64,000 nt of DNA from Alteribacillus bidgolensis. GTDB taxonomy: Bacteria; Bacillota; Bacilli; Bacillales; Marinococcaceae. Under the pieces are notes generated by a model, which was not told where the DNA came from, ran no database searches, and saw only the letters and a list, made by a program, of their open reading frames with translations. Made by a program: the position numbers and the translations under genes. The stretch covers positions 3,038,001-3,102,000 of the forward strand of contig NZ_KZ614149.1 in assembly GCF_002886255.1 (NCBI RefSeq), given 5' to 3'. How positions within the stretch are numbered: the stretch's first letter is position 1; every line of letters begins with the position of its first letter. Shown here piece after piece: positions 53,791-62,293 of this stretch.

Positions 53791-54048
53791 GCGCAAGCGC
53801 CCTGGTTTTAAATGACGTTCGGCTAAGTTTCTCACGTCCTGTGAGAACGCCGAACTGGCTTGCCCTGGATGAGCTGACTTCTGCGTTGCGAATTCGTCGC
53901 TAAAAACGCTACGTCCTGTGGCATTGGCGACATTAGTACGTCTTGTACGTCGACGTTCGCGATCTTAGCAGAAGATCCTTCATTTCGCGATTCTAGCAAA
54001 AGTCCCTTAAATCTTCTGGGCCCCAAGAGGCTGGGCGCTGAAGCTAGA
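53791..54048 (+). repeat. Dispersed 220-260 bp element, copy 2
   Basis: GCGCAAGCGCCCTGG at the left and GAGGCTGGGCGCTGAAGCTAGA at the right share ends with the copy at 6817-7035. The interior contains TCACGTCCTGTGA, CTGACTTCTGCGTTGC and ACGTCCTGTGGC blocks found in the other copy, partly reordered, with extra ACGT-rich palindromes (TAGTACGTCTTGTACGTCGACG). There is no open frame. Confidence 0.75.
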
Positions 54049-54201
54049 TATCAAAGCTTAAAATTTTAAACTTTCCTATCTTATAAGAAAAGCCTTCCCT
54101 GCATCAGCCGCCATAACTCGCTGGAATACAACGCTTTTATTCTAAGTAGTACTGAACTTTCCTCTTTCCTTGGTTACCGCTATTCTCCTCCTACCTCTTT
54201 C

Positions 54202-54218
54202 AGGTGCTATTTGCACCT
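54202..54218. other. Small hairpin near glyA
   Basis: AGGTGC-tattt-GCACCT, 17 bases upstream of the glyA terminator. The role is unclear. Confidence 0.3.
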
Positions 54219-54234
54219 AATCCTAAAATAAAAA

Positions 54235-54262
54235 ACTGGACCCGCTTTTTTGCGGATCCAGT
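54235..54262 (-). terminator. Terminator of glyA
   Basis: ACTGGACCCGC pairs with GCGGATCCAGT around T6; T-rich on the minus strand. Confidence 0.9.
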
Positions 54263-54282
54263 GTTTATTTTTAGTAATCTAC

Positions 54283-55524
54283 TTACAAATACTCATACAT
54301 AGGAAACTGTTCAGTCAATGCGTCTACTCGCTCCGAAGCTGCTTTTAAGAATTCTTCATGATCGTGATTTTTTAACGTAAGCGCCATAATTGCACCGATT
54401 TCATCCATTTCTTTTTCTCCAAATCCTCTTGAGGTAACAGCAGCTGTTCCGATACGAATACCGCTTGTTACAAATGGGCTTTCTGGGTCAAATGGAATCG
54501 CATTTTTATTCGTAGTAAGACCTACTTCATCCAATGCTTTTTCTGCAACTTTCCCTGTCAATCCAAGGCTTTGCAAATCCAAAAGCAGCAAATGGTTATC
54601 TGTTCCGCCAGAGACAAGATCGATACCTTCATTCTTTAATGCTTCTGCTAAACGCTTAGCATTTTTTACGATGTTTTCAGAGTACGTTTTAAACTCGTCT
54701 TGCAGCACTTCACCAAAAGATACGGCTTTTGCTGCGATTACGTGCATAAGCGGGCCGCCTTGCAATCCAGGGAACACAGCTTTATCAATTTTCTTGGCGA
54801 ACTCTTCTTCACACAAAATTAAACCGCCGCGCGGGCCGCGTAACGTTTTGTGTGTCGTCGTTGTTACAAAATGAGAGTAAGGAACAGGGTTTTGATGTAC
54901 ACCTGCGGCTACAAGACCAGCAATATGAGCCATGTCTACCATTAAATAAGCGCCAACTTCATCTGCGATTTCACGGAACTTTTTAAAATCGATTTCGCGA
55001 GGATACGCACTTGCTCCGGCCACTATCATCTTTGGTTTATGCTCTTTTGCAGCTTCTAAAACCGCATCATAATCGATGGTTTGATTTTCTTTCGTTACTC
55101 CGTATTCGACAAAATTGTATTGGATACCGCTGAAATTCACATGGCTTCCATGCGTTAAGTGACCACCATGAGAAAGGTTCATACCAAGCACAGTATCACC
55201 ATGTTCAAGTGCGGTGAAATATACAGCCATGTTTGCTTGTGCACCGGAGTGCGGCTGCACGTTAGCGTGTTCTGCTCCAAAAATCTCCTTCGCACGGTCA
55301 CGGGCCAAATCTTCTACTGTATCTACATGTTCACAACCGCCATAATATCGGCGACGTGGATATCCTTCGGCATATTTATTTGTTAATACAGAACCTTGCG
55401 CTTCCATTACAGCACGACTAACAAAGTTTTCAGACGCAATTAACTCTATTTTATCGCGCTGACGGCAAAGCTCGTCCTGCAACGCTGCAAAAACACTAGG
55501 ATCTTGATTTTTGATGGTTTCCAT
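54283..55524 (-). CDS. glyA: Serine hydroxymethyltransferase
   Basis: A 413-residue PLP enzyme interconverting serine and glycine with tetrahydrofolate as one-carbon carrier. The PLP Lys is in VTTTTHKTLRGPRGG. N-terminal ASENFVSRAVMEAQGSVLTNKYAEGYPRRRYYGGCEHVD and SHGGHLTHG are conserved. The position between ywlG and upp matches B. subtilis. Upstream, TACAAT near 55602 may be the -10 of its promoter. No PurR box is recognised. Confidence 0.97.
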   Translation of the reverse strand: METIKNQDPSVFAALQDELCRQRDKIELIASENFVSRAVMEAQGSVLTNKYAEGYPRRRYYGGCEHVDTVEDLARDRAKEIFGAEHANVQPHSGAQANMAVYFTALEHGDTVLGMNLSHGGHLTHGSHVNFSGIQYNFVEYGVTKENQTIDYDAVLEAAKEHKPKMIVAGASAYPREIDFKKFREIADEVGAYLMVDMAHIAGLVAAGVHQNPVPYSHFVTTTTHKTLRGPRGGLILCEEEFAKKIDKAVFPGLQGGPLMHVIAAKAVSFGEVLQDEFKTYSENIVKNAKRLAEALKNEGIDLVSGGTDNHLLLLDLQSLGLTGKVAEKALDEVGLTTNKNAIPFDPESPFVTSGIRIGTAAVTSRGFGEKEMDEIGAIMALTLKNHDHEEFLKAASERVDALTEQFPMYEYL

Positions 55525-55706
55525 AAAAAATGTTTACCCCTTTCTTTCCTTTGCATCTCTTATTTATTCGTGGTTTAGCACTTAAATTTTCATTCAAGGC
55601 ATATTGTAACATGGATAAACGGTTAAATCCGTATTTTAATTAAAAAAAAGATAAAAATATTAAGTTTTTAGCATTTATTTTTAGAAGCGAACCTGCACGG
55701 ATTGTA

Positions 55707-56258
55707 TTATTCGGGGTATTTTGCACGCGGCCCGCCTATTAATTTAGGTCTTGTTTTAGCCATTGTTACATGAGCATTGCCTATTGATTTCACCTGGCTT
55801 CTTATAGGAACAGCAACGTGCTTTAAGTGCATGCCAATGAAAGTGTCTCCAATATCAATTCCCGCATCCGCTTTTATATGTTCAATGATAACGGGATCTG
55901 AAAACTGTTCAAAAGCATGCGTAATCATTGCCCCTCCTGCTTTACGGTGTGGTATTGCGGTTACTTCATCAAGTTGAAAAGCTCTTGCTGTACCGCGTTC
56001 CACAACAAGGGCCCGATTAATATGCTCACACCCTTGAAAAGCAAGGTGCACCCCGGTGTGCTGTTGAAAAGTCGAAAACACGTCATATAATGATTTGGCA
56101 GCTTCAACTGAGCCAGCTGTACCAATTTTCTCTCCAATTACTTCACTCGAACTGCAGCCAATAACAAATATATGATGGTTATCCAGTTTGATGTGAGATG
56201 AAATAGTATCCAGACAGGTTTGCAAAGATGATTGCCATTGCTTTGTTATATCATTCAC
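55707..56258 (-). CDS. ywlG: TIGR01440 / UPF0340 family protein YwlG
   Basis: A 183-residue conserved Firmicutes protein of unknown function, in the usual place between rpiB and glyA. It has VIGCSSSEVIGEKIGTAGS, EHINRALVVERGTA and DTFIGMHLKHVAVPIRS, the conserved segments of the family. The start is GTG 56258 behind AGAGGTGAT; the longer frame from 56324 adds 22 residues with no site. Confidence 0.88.
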   Translation of the reverse strand: MNDITKQWQSSLQTCLDTISSHIKLDNHHIFVIGCSSSEVIGEKIGTAGSVEAAKSLYDVFSTFQQHTGVHLAFQGCEHINRALVVERGTARAFQLDEVTAIPHRKAGGAMITHAFEQFSDPVIIEHIKADAGIDIGDTFIGMHLKHVAVPIRSQVKSIGNAHVTMAKTRPKLIGGPRAKYPE

Positions 56259-56427
56259 GTTGATCACCTCTTTATTTAAAGGTACCACAAAATTTGATTT
56301 TCGAAAAAAGAGTGATTTGTACATAAGTCGTATTTGATCAGTAGAATCCTGCTGCGTTTAATTAAGATGGAAAGCTTAAGAAGCCGCAGACTTGGAGTGC
56401 ACTGTTGACCCTCGTTAAACACAAGAA

Positions 56428-56453
56428 ACGGACCTCTCGTTTTGCAGGTCCGT
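56428..56453 (-). terminator. Terminator of rpiB
   Basis: ACGGACCT and AGGTCCGT stem; T-rich TTTCTTG on the minus strand. Confidence 0.75.
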
Positions 56454-56466
56454 CTTTGTCGTGGAT

Positions 56467-56907
56467 TTATTTTTCTTCTATAGCCATCATTTTGTCTACG
56501 CGTTTGGAATGGCGCCCGCCCTCGAAGTCTGTTTCAATCCAGGCTTTCACAATTTCTCCGGCAAGGCCAGGACCGACAATCCGTTCACCCATTGCAAGAA
56601 TGTTTGAATCGTTATGAGCGCGCGTTGCTTTGGCACTAAAGACATCATGAACCAGTGCACAGCGTATGCCATTCATTTTATTAGCCGAAATAGACATGCC
56701 AATACCAGTTCCACAAATCAATATACCTTTATCTACTTCACCGGAAGCTACTTTTTCTGCTACCGGAAGAGCATAATCAGGGTAATCTACAGAATCGGTG
56801 CAATCACAGCCAACATCTTCAAAATCAATATTCATATCTTCTAACACTTTTACTACTTCTACTTTAAGTTTGTAGCCTGCATGGTCAGAACCTATTGCAA
56901 GTTTCAT
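56467..56907 (-). CDS. rpiB: Ribose-5-phosphate isomerase B
   Basis: A 146-residue RpiB/LacAB-family isomerase (ribose-5-P to ribulose-5-P). It has IGSDHAGYKLK at the N-terminus, the catalytic Cys in GILICGTGIGMSISANK, His in RAHNDSN and ALVHDVFSA. B. subtilis calls this gene ywlF. GGAGG precedes ATG 56907. Confidence 0.95.
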   Translation of the reverse strand: MKLAIGSDHAGYKLKVEVVKVLEDMNIDFEDVGCDCTDSVDYPDYALPVAEKVASGEVDKGILICGTGIGMSISANKMNGIRCALVHDVFSAKATRAHNDSNILAMGERIVGPGLAGEIVKAWIETDFEGGRHSKRVDKMMAIEEK

Positions 56908-56956
56908 GATGGAGGTCCTCCCTTTTTTTCTTTTCCTTTATGTTCTCATGTTACCC

Positions 56957-58210
56957 TTACGTTGTAAATTTTTCTATGGTATTTTTTAGCTTCTCTGCTT
57001 GTTCTGAAAGCTCATGAGCCTTTTTAGCTGCAGAGGAGACTTCGGCTGTTCCGGCAGATGTTTCTTCTGCAATGACCGCTACTTCTTGTGATTCTCGAGA
57101 GGTATTTTCAACTGCTTTCATTTGCTGTTCAATCAAATCTGTGATGTCTTTTACAGAACCAGCTACTATTTGAACAGTACTTTCCATAGCTGTAAACACT
57201 TGGCTTGTTTCCGTCTCTTTGGCAGATCATCACTCGCTGCTTTTACTTGACTCTCTATGTTAGAAACGACATTTCCAACTTCAGATTGGATATTTTGGAT
57301 GAGATCACGGACGCCTTGTACAGCTTTTGAACTTTCATCTGCCAGCTTTCTCACCTCATCAGCGACGACCGCAAACCCTTTTCCGTGTTCTCCGGCCCGA
57401 GCTGCTTCAATGGAGGCGTTTAATGTCAGAAGGTTCGTTTGCTCTGCAATGTCACTAACTAAACTAATAATTTCTTCTACCTTTTCAGCTTGTTGATTCA
57501 AAGCTTCTACCGCATGCAAAGATGCCTGGCTATCGACTTCTAATTGCTTTATGCCTTCAACAAGAGATTGAATAACTTGTTTACTGTCATCTAGTGTTTT
57601 TCCTCAGCAGAAGCTTCAGAAGCGTTCGTTTTTGATTGGACTTTAGACTCAATTTGAGCTATGTCTTCCATAGATGCTGCCGTTTTTTGAATAGCCTGTG
57701 CGGAATGGTCCGCTACTGCAGCTATTTCCTCTACAGTGATTGATATGCTGTCTGCTTTATTAGAAGCTTCATCAGAAGCACCTGTAATTTTCTCGCTCGT
57801 TTGTTTAAAATTATTTTCAATATCATTCACCATGATCCGAAGACTTTTCAGCATTTCATTAAAAGCTAGTTCCTCCCCGTAATTCATCGTCTGATTTTGA
57901 AACCTCTACATCTTTGTGAATATCTCCATCCACTGCTTTGCGGGCCGAAAATTTGAGACGCTTTAGCGGCTTCGTTAGCAAAGGCGCTGATAATAAAGCC
58001 AATATGCCGCTCCACAGCCACCTCAGTATTAACGTCAAAATAATAAATACATCTTCTGAAATTCCAAATGCATTACTAACCCTATCCGCTAGGACAAAAA
58101 TAAAAAACGCACTGACACCGTAAGTTACGATGGGCAGGACGCTCGCTGATTCCTAATACCAGTTTCTTGCGAATACTGAATCGATACGATTTTTCCCTCT
58201 TTCCCCTCAT
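56957..58210 (-). pseudogene. Methyl-accepting chemotaxis protein, multiply frameshifted
   Basis: The reading runs MRGKREKSYRFSIRKKLVLGI, then in shifted frame SASVLPIVTYGVSAFFIFVLAD (membrane). Next come LTKPLKRLKFSARKAVDGDIHKDVEV (HAMP-like), coiled-coil helices, and the conserved MCP hairpin SLVSDIAEQTNLLTLNASIEAARAGEHGKGFAVVADEVRKLADES. It ends AEKLKNTIEKFTT. At least four frame changes are needed, near 58145, 57880, 57600 and 57230. The 57600 one is a missing A in an A-run. Without them it would be a chemoreceptor signalling protein with one or two membrane helices and no large sensor domain. As read, it cannot be made. B. subtilis has no chemoreceptor gene here. Confidence 0.8.
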
Positions 58211-58222
58211 GAACCTTACTCC

Positions 58223-58684
58223 TTAAAATTTTTTTATTTTGTGTAAAGCTGCTTCTAAAAGCCAATCCATTTCTTCAGCTGTTGCCCTGTACGTGTCAGT
58301 TGATCCCCCTATAGGATCCTGGATATCCCCCATATCTGTATTTGCATCGAGGGCAAACTCTTTCAATGTAAATATTTTATCGGCAGCTTTTGGGTAAGTT
58401 TGAACAGTCATTTCGTGATGATTTTTTGTCATCGTTAAAATAATGTCAGCCCAGTCTACCAATTCCTCTGTTAACGGCTTGGAATCATGCTTAAGCGTAA
58501 TATTTCTTTCCTTTAGTACTTTCATTGTTCCATCAGAGGCGGGCATACCCGGCATAGCATAAATTCCAGCTGATTTCCCTTCGATATTCTTATCTGTTTT
58601 TGCTCGGAATAATGCTTCTGCCATCGGGCTACGGCATGTATTCCCAGTACATACAAACAGCACATGTTTTATGATGGCTTCCAC
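58223..58684 (-). CDS. ywlE: Protein arginine phosphatase YwlE (low-molecular-weight PTP family)
   Basis: A 153-residue phosphatase. The P-loop is VLFVCTGNTCRSPMAE with the nucleophilic Cys and Arg, and the general acid Asp is in DIQDPIGGSTDTY. The Thr in the loop (CTGNT) is the residue that favours phosphoarginine over phosphotyrosine in B. subtilis YwlE, which reverses McsB arginine phosphorylation. Start is GTG 58684 behind GGGAAGGG. Confidence 0.92.
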   Translation of the reverse strand: MEAIIKHVLFVCTGNTCRSPMAEALFRAKTDKNIEGKSAGIYAMPGMPASDGTMKVLKERNITLKHDSKPLTEELVDWADIILTMTKNHHEMTVQTYPKAADKIFTLKEFALDANTDMGDIQDPIGGSTDTYRATAEEMDWLLEAALHKIKKF

Positions 58685-58738
58685 ACCCTTCCCTTCTTAT
58701 TTCTTGGTTTTATTTTACCATACATTTAAGATGTTCAT

Positions 58739-59281
58739 TTAAAGTATTAACTTCAAACCAAAACTTAATAGAATAACTCCTCCAAATATTTCTCCATAAC
58801 GTCCGAGCGTATGCTGGAGACGATTGCCTAAAGCAAGTCCTATCCAAGTGAAAAAGGCACTGAACAATCCAAACATTAAAAGGACAGGTACCAATGAAGC
58901 ATTTAAAATCCCTAACGTAATCCCAATAGAAAAACTGTCTAAACTCACCAGCACTGCAAAGAACATAAGTCCTGCTCCTCGCGGAATAATTACTCCTCCC
59001 GTGTGTTCTGAGTTGTTCCAGCCTGTCCACATCATCTGCAGCCCAATAACAAACAACAGTATTCCGCCAGTAATAAGAGCTACTTTTTCAAAAGACGAAG
59101 CAATCAAGCGTCCTCCATATAACCCGATGAAGGGCATCCACATATGAAATAGCCCTACAATAACGGAGGTTAACAATTTATTTATTCTTTCTGCACCTCT
59201 CATTGCTACCGCAAGTGACATAGAAAAAGCATCCATACTTAAAGCTAAAGCCATCGTCGCTAGTATCATCCATCCGCCCAT
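58739..59281 (-). CDS. mntP: Manganese efflux pump MntP
   Basis: A 180-residue membrane protein with six helices. It shows MALALSMDAFSMSLAVAMRG and VSLDSFSIGITLGIL, the duplicated Asp-(A/S)-Phe-(S)-(I/V) motifs that bind Mn2+. The start is ATG 59281 after GGAGACGGGGGA, not the earlier ATG at 59329. B. subtilis has it as ywlD between ywlE and ywlC. A Mn2+ riboswitch is not seen. Confidence 0.92.
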   Translation of the reverse strand: MGGWMILATMALALSMDAFSMSLAVAMRGAERINKLLTSVIVGLFHMWMPFIGLYGGRLIASSFEKVALITGGILLFVIGLQMMWTGWNNSEHTGGVIIPRGAGLMFFAVLVSLDSFSIGITLGILNASLVPVLLMFGLFSAFFTWIGLALGNRLQHTLGRYGEIFGGVILLSFGLKLIL

Positions 59282-59353
59282 TCCCCCGTCTCCTTTCAGG
59301 ACATGCTTATACACTCTATGCAAGTCCAAAAGAGATCATTCAAGGAGGTCCTT

Positions 59354-60415
59354 TTAACCCTCGGCAGATGCCTTTTCTAATCTATTCATTATAGCAAGGC
59401 CCACTCCTTCTAAGCTGAACGTTTCACAAAGAATGATGTCGGCATCGCTTTGGTCTGCTTGACGAAGGTTGTCATACAAATGCGCTGCCACTCCCTCAAG
59501 CTTTGCGGACGATCCAAGCACTATAAAAATATCAGCAGCAGGCTCTAAATCACTTCTATGTTCTTCCACAGCTAGTACTGCAACTTTGTTTCCTGCCTTT
59601 TGTTCTGTTTCCATTCGTCTTTTTATAGCTTTGGTTTCACGTAACAATATTAAAGGAGAGTCGGGTGCATAATGACGGTATTTCATTCCAGGCGCTTTCG
59701 GAGAAACCATTTCATCATCATCATTATGCGGATCTATCCTATTTTCAAACCCGATTCGATCTTTTCCTAATACTTCTTCTAATTGTTCTTTTGTAATGCC
59801 GCCCGGGCGGAGAATCCAAGCTATCTCTCCGCTGCAATCGACAACAGTGGATTCTAAACCAAAACCCGATGAACCGCCGTCCACAATGCCGGCAACCTTT
59901 CCAGATAAATCATGTTTCACATGTTCAGCTTTTGTTGGACTCGGCCTGCCGGACTGGTTTGCACTAGGAGCGGCTACCGGTACTCCAGCTTCTTTTATTA
60001 ATGCTCGAGCAGCCTCATGATCGGGCATTCTCACTGCAACCGTATCAAGGCCAGCCGTTACTTTACTGGAGACTTCTTGTTTTTTTGGCAAAATAAGTGT
60101 CAGCGGACCCGGCCAAAAATGTTCTGCTAATTTTTGAGCAAGAGGAGGAACAGAAGAAGCAAGGTCACTCAATTGTTCTTGATTGCCAATATGTACTATA
60201 AGCGGATTGTCTCCCGGACGTCCTTTTGCTTCGAATATTTTTTCCACAGCCTCGTCATTTGTAGCGTCAGCCCCCAATCCATATACCGTTTCTGTCGGGA
60301 ATGCTACAGCCTCTCCTCTTTTTATCCACAACGCTGCTTCTTTTATACCAGGGTCTAAGCTCCTCTCCCCTTCTATGTTATCCACATTCCACACAATTGT
60401 TTGTTTATAACTCAT
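59354..60415 (-). CDS. ywlC: Threonylcarbamoyl-AMP synthase (Sua5/YwlC)
   Basis: A 353-residue enzyme for the tRNA t6A37 modification, making threonylcarbamoyl-AMP from Thr, CO2 and ATP. It has the Sua5/YrdC domain with FPTETVYGLGADATN, KGRPGDNPLIVHI and VAAPSANQSGRPSPT. A C-terminal Sua5 domain, RPGGITKEQLEEVLG and onward, follows. The start is ATG 60415 preceded by AAGGGGGAAAAAC; the frame from 60526 is an upstream extension. The first 100 bases of the gene carry two perfect DnaA boxes. Confidence 0.94.
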   Translation of the reverse strand: MSYKQTIVWNVDNIEGERSLDPGIKEAALWIKRGEAVAFPTETVYGLGADATNDEAVEKIFEAKGRPGDNPLIVHIGNQEQLSDLASSVPPLAQKLAEHFWPGPLTLILPKKQEVSSKVTAGLDTVAVRMPDHEAARALIKEAGVPVAAPSANQSGRPSPTKAEHVKHDLSGKVAGIVDGGSSGFGLESTVVDCSGEIAWILRPGGITKEQLEEVLGKDRIGFENRIDPHNDDDEMVSPKAPGMKYRHYAPDSPLILLRETKAIKRRMETEQKAGNKVAVLAVEEHRSDLEPAADIFIVLGSSAKLEGVAAHLYDNLRQADQSDADIILCETFSLEGVGLAIMNRLEKASAEG

Positions 60416-60681
60416 GTTTTTCCCCCTTCTTTTGCCCCATTTAACCCTTTCAATTATAGAATTGCCAGTGTATATAGGCAAATGAAAAAAGTTACCCACA
60501 GAAAAACCCAACCTTGTGGATAACACAAAACCCTATTATATACGTATATTTACCATAATTATTTCAGCTTTTTCCAAACCATTGATTCCATTTTTCCACA
60601 ATGAAAAATGAATACTCTTTTTCGTTATCCACAGAATGAGGGTCTTTTTCCACAACTTCCTCGTTACTATTTTTATCCACA
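60322..60681. promoter_or_regulatory. DnaA-box cluster spanning ywlC 5' end, intergenic region and spoIIR 3' end
   Basis: Five perfect TTATCCACA boxes lie at 60322-60330, 60378-60386, 60515-60523 (reverse), 60625-60633 and 60673-60681. There are additional one-mismatch TTTTCCACA sites (near 60242, 60590, 60647 and 60696) and TTACCCACA at 60492-60500. The density is well above chance for a 360-bp segment. In B. subtilis the ywlC region is, as I recall, one of the chromosomal loci bound by DnaA. I infer DnaA binding that may titrate DnaA or regulate the operon. Confidence 0.75.
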
Positions 60682-61202
60682 GTTTCATCTTGTTTTTCCA
60701 CATCTTCTTCTTCAGCTGAAATAAAACATAGGGGCGGAAATAGTACACACCACCAATTTTCTCCTTCCCCTTCTCCTATAGAAACAACCAGCGCTTCATA
60801 CGTACCTGCCGGATAAACGAGCGGTCCATAAATTCTCGTTGGAAACTCGACCTGGTCTTTTAAAGCAATGGAAAATGTATGAGAAGAACCACTAGTATTT
60901 ATAACATCTTTGACGATGGTCTCTAAATTAGAAAGATTATCATTGATGGTTTTTCGGGCTTCTTCCTTTTCTGACAAACCTTCTACCAGCGTCCGTATTT
61001 CTTGATTTACTGCATCACGGACTTTTCTTTTAAGCAGCTGTTCTTCCGGAGAGTCATCATGGGCAAGTATTCTTAGGCGAATGGCTTCTTCAGGAATAGT
61101 ATCAATTCCTGGATCAGAAGCTGAAGTATTTTGCTGTTGTTCCATTTGCAGCCAAGCGATAAGTACAAGAAAAATAACATATATAAGTGCTTTATTTCTC
61201 AT
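60564..61202 (-). CDS. spoIIR: Stage II sporulation protein R (SpoIIR)
   Basis: A 212-residue secreted sigma-E activation signal made in the forespore. The N-terminal signal-anchor is NKALIYVIFLVLIAWLQM. IRLRILAHDDSPEEQLLKRKVRDAVNQEI and YPAGTYEALVVSIGEGEGENWWCVLFPPLCFI are diagnostic. SpoIIR triggers SpoIIGA to cleave pro-sigma-E. The C-terminal 45 residues are charged and Val/Glu-rich, and two DnaA boxes lie inside. The gene is in the usual prmC-spoIIR-ywlC order. Confidence 0.94.
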   Translation of the reverse strand: MRNKALIYVIFLVLIAWLQMEQQQNTSASDPGIDTIPEEAIRLRILAHDDSPEEQLLKRKVRDAVNQEIRTLVEGLSEKEEARKTINDNLSNLETIVKDVINTSGSSHTFSIALKDQVEFPTRIYGPLVYPAGTYEALVVSIGEGEGENWWCVLFPPLCFISAEEEDVEKQDETVDKNSNEEVVEKDPHSVDNEKEYSFFIVEKWNQWFGKS

Positions 61203-61423
61203 CGGTCTGGCACCGTCCTTTCAGCATCAGTGTGGACCGTGCCATCTACAGTTAAACAATTAATCGCTCGACAAATTTTGTATTACGTAAATGAATACAT
61301 GTTGGTTGGTTTTCTGTTATGTTGAAAGCTATTTGCTGCAAGTTGAAAAAAAATGAGCCAATTCGCTTTCATAATAGGAAAATGCCGCAAAATACCAGGT
61401 ACCACACAAACACCTTTTAAAAG
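61203..61423. other. spoIIR upstream region
   Basis: 220 bases that should hold the sigma-F promoter of spoIIR. No convincing -35/-10 pair is identified by eye. Confidence 0.35.
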
Positions 61424-62293
61424 CTAAATCCTCCCTCTCTCACAGAACACCATGCGCTCTTTCCCGTTTATATCCAAACGAACATCTACCTTTGCATCTG
61501 GCAGGGCTTTCTGAAAAATAGCTGCAACTTCTTTTCCTTGCTTTTCTCCTATTTCAAATGCTGCAAGTCCATCTTTTTTCAGTACATTCGAAAGATGAGC
61601 GGCCATTTTTCGATAACAGTACAATCCATCTTCTCCTTGACCAATGAGTGCTAGTTCGGGTTCATGATCTTTTACAAGAGAATCAAGCTGAACCCATTCA
61701 TTTTTTGGAATATAAGGAGGATTAGATACAATAACATCCCATTTTTTTTCTTTACGCTGTAATGGCTCTAGTAAATCACCTTTTAAAAAAGAGACCTCTG
61801 CTTGTAAAGATTCGGCATTTTTTTCTGCCATATGCAACGCAGCATCATTTAATTCGACCGCCGTTACCTGAAGATCTGAAAATTCAAGCGCAAGCGTGAC
61901 GGCTATTGCCCCGCTTCCCGTTCCGATATCTGCCACAGAAGCAGACTTCTTATGGTGCAGCTTCAGCCAGGAAAGTACTCCTTCAACCAGCTCTTCTGTT
62001 TCAGGTCTTGGTATTAATACATCTTCACTGACGTTAAACCGCCTGCCGAAAAATTCTTCATATCCCATCAAATGCTGAACCGGGATTCCCTTCCCATAAA
62101 GGAACACATCACGTTGGAAAGCTTCCCAGACATCTTCGTTCAATTCATCCCGCCTAGACAGATGAAAATCCGTCCAATCTTTTTGTAAATGATGCCGCAT
62201 TAACACATCTGCTGCTCTTTGTTCTCTTCCGTTTTCTGCTAAAAAAGAAGAAGCCCACTTTAGGGCTTCATATACAAAGGCTGGTTTTTTCAT
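61424..62293 (-). CDS. prmC: Peptide chain release factor N5-glutamine methyltransferase PrmC
   Basis: A 289-residue SAM-dependent methyltransferase that methylates the Gln of the GGQ motif in release factors. VADIGTGSGAIAVTLALEF is the SAM loop and VSNPPYIPKNEW the catalytic NPPY. The N-terminal domain contains MGYEEFFGRRFNVSEDVLIPRPETEELVE. It overlaps prfA by 4 bases, so translation is coupled with its substrate. Confidence 0.95.
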   Translation of the reverse strand: MKKPAFVYEALKWASSFLAENGREQRAADVLMRHHLQKDWTDFHLSRRDELNEDVWEAFQRDVFLYGKGIPVQHLMGYEEFFGRRFNVSEDVLIPRPETEELVEGVLSWLKLHHKKSASVADIGTGSGAIAVTLALEFSDLQVTAVELNDAALHMAEKNAESLQAEVSFLKGDLLEPLQRKEKKWDVIVSNPPYIPKNEWVQLDSLVKDHEPELALIGQGEDGLYCYRKMAAHLSNVLKKDGLAAFEIGEKQGKEVAAIFQKALPDAKVDVRLDINGKERMVFCERGRI

